Both the position numbers and the translations under genes were made by a program. The notes under the pieces are model-generated. The model was not told where the DNA came from. It saw only the letters and a list, made by a program, of their open reading frames with translations, and made no database searches. From positions 128,179,018-128,243,017 of the forward strand of contig NC_134087.1 of NCBI RefSeq assembly GCF_000715075.1: DNA of 64,000 bases. The letters run 5' to 3'. The stretch is from Nicotiana tabacum. Taxonomy: Eukaryota; Streptophyta; Magnoliopsida; Solanales; Solanaceae. Shown here in pieces: positions 12,111-22,488 of this stretch. The first letter of the stretch is position 1. Each line of letters begins with the position of its first letter.

Positions 12111-12907
12111 CAAAATGGCAATAGAGTTTTCTTAGATGATAGCGGATTGCGACTGCTGGGGATACTATGTCTGCTGGGGACACTACGTGCGGATAGCAGC
12201 TATGAGTAAGTGCAACGGTTCTGAGCGTAGTATTTCCGAGCAATGTGAGTCTCGTGAGTGTATAGTATATTTGATGATTTTGCAACTCAACTTCCTGCAT
12301 CCAAAGAAAATCGTGAGTTTTGTAAAAGGAGGGAGATTAGTTCGTATTCCCGCTGGCTCTACTCCAGTGATATTGTACGTATCATTGGGGTACCGTTGCT
12401 AAACGAAGCAACTTTGGTAATAGACATGCATGGTTTAGTAAAAACTTTAACATAAATACATAATCAAGAATAGTTTTCCTTAGATGAACCTACAACTGCG
12501 ACGTGGTTCAAGACATTACAACTTCTCTTGCTCCGGAATTTTGAGGGTCCTCCTTAAAATTCTGCCCCAGTTTACTGGGCTGCTGCTTCTGACGGCTGCT
12601 TGCGGCGAATGGCTGAAATCACTTCGGAATTTTGAGGGTCCTCCTCAAAATTCTCCCCCAGTTTCCAATTGCAGGGAAAATGAAAATTTTATTGAATTGT
12701 GACCGAACCCATAGGGCTACCTACGTATCCCCTCTTAAATGGGAATCATGTCAGGCATAGTTCAAATCATAAAGAAAAGCATAAAGGTTACATATAGTAT
12801 CGCTTCACTACATCTGAATTGATCAGCTTCGGCCAAACTTCTCCGTTCATTTCTGCAAGTATGAGGGCTCCTGCTGTTAGAACCCGGTGGACCATGTACG
12901 GACCCTG
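12111..12907 (-). other. Element E 3' UTR next to integrase
   Basis: About 800 bp without a supported gene. It includes a short direct repeat, 'cggaattttgagggtcctcc', at about 12533 and 12631. Confidence 0.5.
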
Positions 12908-15900
12908 CTAGTTGGGAGAGAACTTCCCTTTGGCCTCATCCTGATGTAGGAAAATCTTCTTTAACACTAGCTGCCCCAGTGTGAACTGTCTCGGCTTGAC
13001 TCTTTTGTTGAAGGCTCTGGACATTCTATTCAGATAAAGCTGACCATGGCAAACTGCATTCATTCTCTTTCCGTCTATAAGAGCTAGCTGTTCGTAATGA
13101 CTTTTCACACATTCTGCATTGTCGAGTTCAGTTTCCTGTATGATCATTAGGGAAGAAATTTCTACCTCAACAGGAATAACAACCTCTGTACCGTAAACCA
13201 ACATATAGGGGGTTGCCCCGGTTGATATGAGGACTGCGGTGCGAAACCGCAATAAAGCAAGTAATAACTTCTCGTGCCACTACTTATGCTTCTCTATCAT
13301 TTTCCTTAGTATCTTCTTGATATTCTTATTGGCGGCCTCTATGGCTCCGTTCATCTGAGGTCTGTAGGCCGTAGAATTCTTGTGTTTGATCCTAAAGGTT
13401 TCACACATGGCTTTTATCATGTCACTGTTGAGATTGGAACTATTATCAGTAATGATTGATTCTGAAATTCTGAACCGACAAACGATACGGTCGCGGACGA
13501 AGGTTTCACACATGGCTTGTACGATGCTGCTTCAACCCATTTGGTGAAATAATCAATTGCCACTAGGATGAACCTATGCCCATTTGATGCGGTAGGTTCG
13601 ACTGGTCCGATAACATCCATTCCCAAGAAGCGAATGACCATGGAGATCTTGTTGCATTAAGCTCGTTTGGAGGCACCTTTATCATATCTGCATGTATCTG
13701 ATAGCGGTGGCACTTCCGGACATACTGGATGCAGTCTGTTTCCATAGTTATCCAAAAATAACTAGCTCGGAGTATCTTCTTGGCTAAGACAAAGCCATTC
13801 ATATGTGGCCCGTAGGTCCCAGCATGGATTTCTTCTAGTAATTTAGATGCTTCCTTTGCGTCGACACACCTTAGTAATCCCAAATCAGGAGTCCTCCTGT
13901 ACAGGATTCCTCCTCTGTGAAAGAAATTGTTGGATAACCTCCGAAGCGTGCGCTTTTGAATAGCGTTTGCGAGCTTTGGGTATTCTCCTTTCGCCAAGTA
14001 TTTCTTGATATCATGAAACCAAGGTTTTCCATCCACTTCTTCTTCGATGTGAGCACAGTAAGCTAGCTGATCGTAGATCTTTACTGGAATAGGGTCAATG
14101 AAATTCTTATCTGGATGTTGTATCATGGATGATAGGGTAGCCAATGCATTGGTAAACTCATTTTGGACTCTAGGAACATGCTGGAACTGTGTCTTTGTGA
14201 ACCTCTTTCTCAACTCCTGTACGTGATGCAGATAAGGGAGTATCTTGGAGTTCTTGGTCCCCCATTCTTCTCGGACCTGATGTATAAGCAAGTCTGAATC
14301 CCCTATCACTAGCAACTCTTGAATGTTCATGTCAATGGCCATCTTGAGTCCCAAGATGCAGGCCTCGTACTCAGCCATGTTGTTGGTGCAAAGGAATCTG
14401 AGTTTGGCAGACACCGAATAATGCTGACCGGTTTCTGACACTAGGACTGCTCTTATGCCAACTCCTTTGAAATTTGCTGCTCCATCGAAAAACATTCTCC
14501 AACCGTCATAGGATTCTGCAATGTCTTCTCCTATGAATGATATCTCTTAATCAAGAAAATACGTTTTTAAGGATTAGTATTCTCCATCCACGAGATTCTC
14601 GCCAAGATGATCTGCCAAAGCCTGTCCCTTGATTGCTTTCTGAGTTACGTAGACAATGTCGAATTCATTTAGCAGGATTTGCCACTTGACAAACTTGCTA
14701 GTGGGCATGGGCTTCTGAAAGATGTACTTCAATGGACCCATCCTTGATATGAGATACGTGGTATAGGCACATAAATAGTGCCTCAACTTCTGAGCTACCC
14801 AAGTCAGAGCACAACATGTGCATTCTAACAGAGAATACCGGGCCACGTAAGGGGTGAACTTCTTGCTAAGATAGTAGATAGCCTGCTCCTTCCTCCCCAT
14901 TTCATAATGTTGCCCAAGAACACAACCAAACGCTCCATCTAGCACTGCAAGGTAGAGTAATAGAGGTTTACCCCGCTCGGGCAGGACAAAAACTGGTGGT
15001 GTTGATAGGTACTTCTTGATTCTGTCGAAGGCCCTATGGCAATAATCAGTCCATTTGGTAGCAGCATCCTTCTTCAACATCTTAAAGATTGGCTCACAGA
15101 TGACAGTAGATTGGGCTATGAACTAGCTGATGTAGTTGAGTCTCCCCAAGAAACTCATTACTTCTTTCTTGTTCTTTGGCGGTGGCAATTCTTGAATAGC
15201 TTTGACCTTTGAAGGATCCAGTTCTATTCCTCGGCGACTCACAATGAACCCAAGTAGTTTTCCGACAGGAACCCCAAAATGCACATTTTGCAGGATTTAT
15301 CTTCAAGTTGTACCTTCTCAGTCTATTGAAGAACCTCCTCAAATCTTCCATGTGATCAATGACTTTCTTGGATTTGATGATGACATCATCTACATACACT
15401 TCGATCTCTTTATGTATCATATCATGGAAAATGGTAGTCATGGCCATCATGTAGGTGGCCCCAACATTCTTTAACCCGAACGACATCATCTTGTAACAGT
15501 ACATTCCCCACGGCATAATAAAAGCCATTTTCTCAGCATTTTCTTCATCCATCCAGATCTGATGATACCCAGCAAAACAATCCACGAATGACTGCAACTC
15601 GTACTTGGCGCAATTGTCAATCAGGATGTGTATGTTTGGCAAGGGGAAGTCGTCTTTTAGACTGGCCCGGTTGAGATCCCAGTAGTTGACACAGACTTTG
15701 ACCTTCCCGTCCTTCTTCGGCACTGGCACGATATTGGCTAACCTTGTCGGATATTCTACTACCCTGAGAACCTTAGCTTTGACTTGCTTAGTGACTTCTT
15801 CCTTGATTTTCAAACTCATGTCAGGCTTGAATGTTCTGAGCTTCTGCTTTACCGGTGGACATGTCGGATCAGTTGGTAGTTTGTGAGCCACAATAGATGT

Positions 15901-16209
15901 ACTTAGACCAGTCATGTCATCATACGACCAAGTGAATATGTCTTCATATTCCCTTTAGAAATTCTGTGTATTCCTTCTTTTCTGACGGCGGTAAGTGGAC
16001 ACTGATTTCTCATTTCTTTGACGTTCTCTGCATCTCCCAGGTTAACAATCTTGGTCTCATCCAGGTTGGACTTAGGTTTGTTCTCAAAATTTTCAACCTC
16101 TTTAACAATCTCTTCTGGTATGTTATCTTCCTCTGAATCTATGTCCGTTTGTTGCGTTGTCTCGTTGCATGTCACAGTCATTGGTTCATCAAGATAAGTA
16201 ATAGTAATG
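12908..16209 (-). pseudogene. Element E pol exon: RT, RNase H, second (archaeal-type) RNase H, integrase (broken)
   Basis: From 16209 downward there is an acidic linker, then RT at about 15915-15270 with the palm aspartate in VDCFAGYHQI and YVDD encoded at 15385-15396. RNase H 1 lies at about 15080-14650. The Tat-type second RNase H lies at about 14495-14115 (FFDGAANFKG, AEYEA, GDSDLL). The integrase zinc finger follows at about 13830-13690; its last Cys is Tyr (CHRY). The integrase core is at 13641-12908 with ITDN and NGAIEAAN. Frameshifts occur near 15945, 15270 and 13650, and a small rearrangement lies at 13495-13540. The exon is joined to gag-PR by the intron at 16210-16396. Confidence 0.92.
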
Positions 16210-16396
16210 CTGTATGAGTAAAGTAATGAGAGAAAAATAATAAGAGTAAGATTTATAGGGAAAATTTAAAAGTTTTTCTAAATTCCATAACTGTTTTGTA
16301 TATTGAATATCTTATTGCGAAAATTCAAAAATGCGAAAGGAAAATCAACTAGTAAAAATGAGAGATAGTGCATGATGCTTTGTTCAGCCTTGCTAC
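16210..16396 (-). other. Ogre intron between gag-PR and pol (187 bp)
   Basis: Minus-strand donor GTAGCA begins at 16396 and the acceptor ends in CTCATACAG at 16210. Upstream exon phase is 2 and the first downstream base completes the codon, so splicing fuses the two frames. Element D has an intron at the aligned place (60600-60795) with the same phase. Introns here are described for Ogre; splicing of this copy is inferred from sequence only. Confidence 0.8.
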
Positions 16397-19300
16397 ACCG
16401 AGGCTTTCCGGGCTCTGGTGGTTCTGATGGTCCAATTGTTGAGGCATGCTCCTCGGCTTACGGCTTGTATAGAAGGGCCTTCCTCCCCCTCCTCCTTGGA
16501 AATGACACAGCAATCCATGTCATCATCTTCCACGAATAAATTCCACATTACTGCCAATACTTCCTCTTCTTCCGACCTATATATAACATCGGCTGGCTGG
16601 AAAGTCTGTTCTAAATGGGGTATCGACTGCTCCAGTGGGTAGTAAGGGCCGCGCCATGGTGGAGACCAGTTGTTGAATTCCTTACAAGTATACTCGTATC
16701 CCAGACTGAAAGTGGTGCCATGTTTCTTCAGTTTGATCGACTTGGAGATTCCTTGGAGGTTCTTTCCAAGTCCCTTGCCAGGCTCATATCCGCTCCAGTT
16801 CAATATGCTTTTAATTTTGTTGTCCCACCTTTTGTCTTTGTCAACGGCGTTGACTCGCTCGATGTGGTAATAGGTTTTCCCACCTATCTTTCTCATTCCT
16901 CCAATCGCTGGGATGGTTTGGCGACTATATATGGGATTGCTACCATCATCGTAAATGATCACCTCTTGGTGGTTCCACTGAAATTTCACCGCCTAATGCA
17001 GTGTTGACGCTACGGCCCCAGCGGCATGAATCCACGGCCATCCCAATAGCAAGTTGTAAGATGCCGGCACATCTATTACTTGAAATTCAACATCAAACCA
17101 AGTAAGCCCCAACTGCAAACACAAGCTAATTTCCCCAATAGTGGACCCTTGGGAACCGTCGAAAGCTTTGACGTTGATGGCCCCGTCCTTGATCTCATGC
17201 AGACTCTTTTCCAATGTTCTGAGTGTTACCAATGGACAAATATTGAGGCTGGACCTACCGTAAATCAGGATTCTGGTGATGAAATAATCCTCGCATTGCA
17301 CAGTGATGTGCAGCGCCTTGTTGTGCCTCAACCCTTCTAGTGGCAACTCATCTTCATGAAAAGTGATCTTCTGACTCTCCAATACCTGCCCTACCATGTT
17401 TTCCATTTCTCCTCCAATGATTTTGCTCGGTACATATGCCTCACTCAGAACCTTCAACAAGGAGTTCCTATGTGCATCGGAGCTTTGCAACAAAGCTATG
17501 ATAGAGATCTGTGCCAGTGTTTTGTTCAACTGATCGATGACTGAGTGCTCTTTTGCTTGTATTTTTCTCTCGAGATCATCGGGCCCAGCTTCAGTGATGG
17601 TTGTCCTTCTAGAGGCCTGCTTGCTTGATTCAGCCAAATGTTCTGGGTGTATACTCTGCCAGTTCTAGTCATACCCTATGCCGCGACTGCTTCTCCGAAT
17701 TTGGCTTTCCCTTTCCTTCTTGCCTCGGCTGTGTAGTCCCAAGGTATGGCATTTGTATGGAATGGCGTTATAGCTGACATTGCTACTGGAATGGGCACCT
17801 TTACTTCGAACAGAGCCTATATTTTGGAAGGCAAGACCGCAAATTCAAATGGTTCAGGTACATTTGCTGGGGACCCAAACTCGACCTCGATCGGTGCTGG
17901 CGTCTTTGCAGAGGATGGTGTTTCAAACTCAAGTGGTTTGGACATGTTCACCTCAGCATCCCCTAAAGGCTAAATCTGGACTACAATCGCATTAAGGGTG
18001 ACTGTTGGTTTCTTTGGATCGTCGCCTTCTATGATCAAACCTATTGACCCCTTGGGGTCCCAGTCATCCTCTATTTCAATCATGTGAACGCATCCACCCG
18101 TGTGGTCTGGTAGAGGGTTATTGCGTACATTCGGAGCAGGCTCCTTTGCCACAATAATCTTGTTATCAATCAGTGCTTGGATTTTATCTTTTAGAGAGCG
18201 ACATTCATCAATGGCATGCCCTTTCATGCCGGAATGGTATGCACATGATTTATTAGGATTGACCCATTGAGAAGGGTTTTCAAGAGTTAAAGCGGGGATG
18301 AGGGTGACATAACCAGCAGCTTTGAGCCTTTCATACAGCTGGTCAATTGGTTCGGCAATGGCGGTATATTGTTTGGGAGGTCTGCGGTCGAAATTTGGTC
18401 GGGGTCTAAGAAAGTTTTGGCGAGTTGGAGGTGATTGATAGTGAGAGGGTTGAGTATTGTAGGCTTAGTATACATGTGCGGGTTGGGAATATCTGGGTGA
18501 AGTAGGCTGATATGTGGGAGGTGGAGGTGATTGGTAAGTAGGTGGTGGAGTTTGGTAAAAGGGCGAGGGTGCTTGGTAATTTGGGGTAGGTTGATATGTT
18601 AGTAAAGGCATTGGGTAGGTTTGGTATTTTATAGGGGACTTGGTTCTCTGTGCAACCATCACGGCACTCACGTCCCTTTTCTTGGTCGTGCCACCAGAAT
18701 GTAGAGCCTTGTTGGTAGCCTGCAAAGCCTCAAAGTTTGTGACCATACCACTTTTGATGCCTTCCTTGATCCTCTCACCTAGCTTGATGATGTCAGAAAA
18801 TTTCTAGCTTTCAATCAGCATCAACATTTCATAGTACTGGGGGTCTTGAGCTCGGATGAAAAACCTGTTCATTTGTTCTTCCTCTAGAGCAGGCCTGACT
18901 TTGGCAGCTTCTGACCTCCAGCGAGTGGCATACTCGCGGAATGTTTCTGTGGGTTTCTTCTTTATGTTCTGGATGTAGAACACATCTGGCGCATTTTTTA
19001 TGTTGAACCTAAACCTATCCATGAAATCGGACGCCATGCATAACCAGTTCGACCAGTTCTTCGGATCTTGGCTAATGTACCAAGATAGAGCATCTCCCTT
19101 CAGATTCCTCATGAAGATTTTCATGCGGATCCTTTCGTCCTTTCCTACTCTGACCAGCTTGTCGCAGTATGTTCTCAAATGAACTCTTGGATCTCTTGTA
19201 CCATCAAACATCTCAAAATTTGGAGGTTTGTACCCCCCGGGCAGTTCAACATCGGGTTGTATGTAGATATCTTCATAGTTTAGCCCCTCAATTCCTTTGC

Positions 19301-19790
19301 TTCCTTCGACGCCCTGAATTCGGCTAGTCAACTTCTTAAGCTCTTCAGCCAGACTCCTGATGAGTGAGTTTTTATCATCAGACTCGGGTGTGCTTGAAAT
19401 GGGTTGGGTGGAGTGCGGCATGGTTTCCACGTAGATGGGGGTGTTATGAGTGTGAAAATGGTCATTTGTGGAGTTCACCAGTTCTGTGATGAGCAGTGGA
19501 GTATTGTTGGAAGTATGACAGGTGTTGCAGTGGTGGTGAGGAGCGGGATGGTTTTGTGGTTTTGGGATGTTTTGCGGAGGTGTAGGGTTTTGAGCGTTAG
19601 GAAAACTGACATCTGGGGTGGTGAGGGAAAATGATAAGCTCGCCAAGTCCCGGACCTAATCAAGTTCTTCTTGGAATTTCAACAGCTTTTGTTCAAGCTG
19701 GGATGCACTTTCCTTAGGAACCAGAGTACCATGAGTGACCTCTATCCGTTCAGTTGAGTTTTCCTTTCTGGTGTTGTTCAAATCTTCCAT
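16397..19790 (-). pseudogene. Element E gag-protease-G-patch exon (broken)
   Basis: The start is taken at ATG 19790-19788 (MEDLNNTRKE), matching the start of the homologous frame in D. Gag core is at about 19260-18800 (FEMFDGTRDPRVHLRTYCDK), followed by a Pro/Tyr/Gln-rich linker, then a zinc-knuckle-like CX2HX5HX4C near 18200. Protease is at 17340-17000; the catalytic triplet reads Tyr-Gly-Arg (Tyr codon 17260-17262) instead of Asp-x-Gly. A G-patch (GYEPGKGLGKNLQG, about 16791-16750) sits between protease and the splice donor. In-frame stops interrupt it at about 19655, 18806, 18463 and 16992. Confidence 0.9.
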
Positions 19791-20173
19791 CTTTCCTTTG
19801 TTCCTGTTTCTGACAGGGCTAGGAGGAGGAGTGGGTGGAGGGCCCTTGTATCTTGTGGAATATGATGATGATGCCAGAGTGCACGAACTAACCTTGGGGA
19901 GGGGAATAAATAAAAAATAAAAACGAAAAGGCAACAAGTCAGTGGGGATTATGAAAAGAAACGTTGCGATATTTAAACACGTAGTGCAAGAAAGTAAGTC
20001 GTGTCCTAATTTAGGAGCCTCGTTGTGCCAGAGGTAGGCCTAGCGACAAGTTGATTTAGAGAACTTATAATGCTAAATGCCTCATTTTATTAATAAAAAA
20101 TAAGACGAATCCCAAAACGACACTAAATAACAGAAGATAAAAATGTCACTAATGGCCATTGGCCTTATTACAT
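19791..20173 (-). other. Spacer between ORF1 and gag in element E
   Basis: No independent gene is supported. An open extension upstream of the gag ATG is Pro-rich (about 19800-19850). D has a similar Pro-coding stretch before its gag ATG. Confidence 0.5.
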
Positions 20174-21763
20174 TCATAAAATGAAAAGGTAAATTCCTAT
20201 ATATTTGGTCCCAGAAGGACCTTCCCCAGATTCGGCATCTTTGGCTCCATCGAACAACTTCACCAGCTCGCGAAGTCCCAGCAGCAGGTAGGCTCTGGCC
20301 AGGTGTCCGCCCTCGTTTCCTTCAGCATTCTGGCAGTCCTCGATCCTCTTGAGAAACTTCCTTTCCAGCTCCACTAAACCTCGTTCCAGGTATCCTAATT
20401 GCTTATTGGAACTGACAGTCGTTTCTACTCTTCAATCAGTTTTTGGTGGGCTTTTTGAATCTCACGGTGCTCGCTTTCACATTCCCGAATCCTCTTGTGC
20501 AGTTGGTTGTATTTGACCTGTGCTTCATCCCTTTCGTCGATGATTCTGTAACCTCGAACAAATCCAGGTTGGCCCAGACCATTGTGATTGTCCTCCAGCC
20601 ATCTTGAATAGTATGGGATGCAGCCAACATGGTATCTATCTGGCTCGATAGTATCTCTCCCCATGATATTACAATGCCACATATGCTGAGCTTGGCACTT
20701 ATAAGGACTGCCATCAGCTTGGAAGTCAGCCCGCAAGTGACTCATCTTGTCGACCCTTGGTATAACCTGTTTCCTACTAACCTGTCTCATAAGGGTAGGT
20801 TCCTCTTAAACCGATCAGTATCAGAAGTGGCACGTCCCTAGATCGGGCGATGAACTCTTTAGTAGGGAACCACTCGAACATCCATTGTATTTGATCCTCA
20901 GTCAGATTTTCAAACAGCTCCACCCATCCCTTGGCATCTTCTGGCTGAGCAAACATGTTGGACATGTAGTTCATTCGCCTTGGTTGATGGAAGACTATAT
21001 GATCGTCCCAGTATCTACGCTGAATCTCTTGCCGATATTCACCCCTTTGGAGATGCTCCATGTGCAAGAGTTGGAGTAGCAAGTTGCAACCCTCGAAGTG
21101 TGGGGCTTCTTGTTGACACTTTTCCAGGGCTCGGTATATCTCTGCGATGATCATGGGCGCTATGCTAAATGGTTGTCCCCCAATTCCCTCCATCAAAGTT
21201 TTGGTGACCATGGCTAGCCTGGTGTGGATCCTTGCTTTCTTCATTGGAAACACTATCATCCCCAAGAAACAGAACATGAAGACAAAGACCCTTTGGTGAA
21301 TATGCCCCAATGATGTAAGGGCAAATTCATCCGGATAAGTACGGTAGGATTTGTTGTGACCGTACCTTTCGTACAAATAATCAAAGAGAATGTAAGACTC
21401 CTTCAAACATGTCAAGTCTGGATTCTTCTTTAGGCCCATCATTTTGAGGAAACCTCTACCCTTGCGATTTTCCGGCATTAACAAAACCGGAGTCTCCCAT
21501 AGTATACTAGTCAATCCTCCTATTTCCTCTAGCAGGGGTGTCATCTCAATCTTCCCGAAGCAAAACACAGACCTATCACAATCCCAGAACAAAGTAGCAG
21601 TTTCTATGATTTTGTTGTTGGGTTGGACCTCCAGGAGAGAAGGTAGATTTCCTAGGTATTTTCGGACAAGAGTCTGATCACTGGAATGAAGATCCTCCCA
21701 CCAGCTTAGCAACCTTGGGTGGATGTTTGTGACCATGTCGAATCTGGGGACTTCGTGCCTCAT
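20174..21763 (-). pseudogene. Element E ORF1 (extra Ogre ORF upstream of gag), frameshifted
   Basis: ORF1 is the extra Ogre reading frame of unknown function. Start ATG at 21763 gives MRHEVPRFDMV, also the start of the D copy at 55202. About 330 residues are open, to 20777; a small deletion near 20790 shifts the frame, and the rest continues in two further frames to 20174. The N-terminal two thirds (WDCDRSVF, GGLTSI, RKGRGFLKMM) look like the plant mobile domain type found in transposon-derived proteins, which is a tentative match. The C-terminus is charged and probably coiled-coil (RIRECESEHREIQKAHQKL). Confidence 0.8.
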
Positions 21764-22467
21764 GTTTCTGCAAGACAAAAAAGGGTTAGGCCCTTACCCC
21801 TCCAAACTCGACTATTAAATACCAATAATTGGCATAAAAGCATTTAATTCTCCAAATAAATGCACAGAATGTGGTAGTATCTGTTTGGGTTTTTGGAAAA
21901 CCCAGTGGACTTTGGACGAGGCCGTCTTAAAGAGTGATTATGCGGACAACATAACTGACTCGGCTAAGTTTGACCATGATGCATGCACAATTAAACAGAG
22001 TAAGGTTTCTATGGGATATTAGACTAGTACCCTTGAGCGGACAACTCAAGAGGGAAAGACACGGAACCGTCGACTATACCATTGATCGACTGGTTTTACC
22101 GCAAATACACCTTTGCCGGATTTAAAGGGTGATAATATCGGAAGAGCACAATCACTCATTATAAGCGTTGCTATGGTATTTGTTTGGCACGAGTGGAATA
22201 TGATGTTGAAAACATGCTTATGTAATAATTAAAATAAGTTGTCACGTATTTGCACGTTCATAATGTAATAATTACAATAATTTAAAACAATAATAAAGGA
22301 GTGCAGTAAAGGAAAGCAGTGAAAGAAACAAGGGAAAGAAACAAGAGACAAGTTAGTTTTTGCAGTAGAAGAGGGAATTAAATGCTTAAAGGTATTAAAA
22401 AAAATAAAGCATAGAAGAAATGTAAAGTCACAGTAATAGATTGAAATGGTAAAAGCCTAAAAGTATG
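21764..22467 (-). other. Element E 5' leader between PBS and ORF1
   Basis: About 700 bp of non-coding leader. I see no supported gene. The homologous leader in D is 54513-55201. Confidence 0.7.
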
Positions 22468-22485
22468 TCCCCAGTAGAGTCGCCA
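22468..22485 (-). other. Primer binding site of element E (tRNA-Arg type)
   Basis: The minus strand reads TGGCGACTCTACTGGGGA, three bases from the LTR end. Ogre elements are known to prime from tRNA-Arg with this kind of PBS. D has the same site with two changes (54495-54512). Confidence 0.85.
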
Positions 22486-22488
22486 TGC

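Noticed and set aside
16615..17007. 130-codon plus-strand frame
   Set aside because: It is the antisense shadow of the protease/G-patch exon of E.
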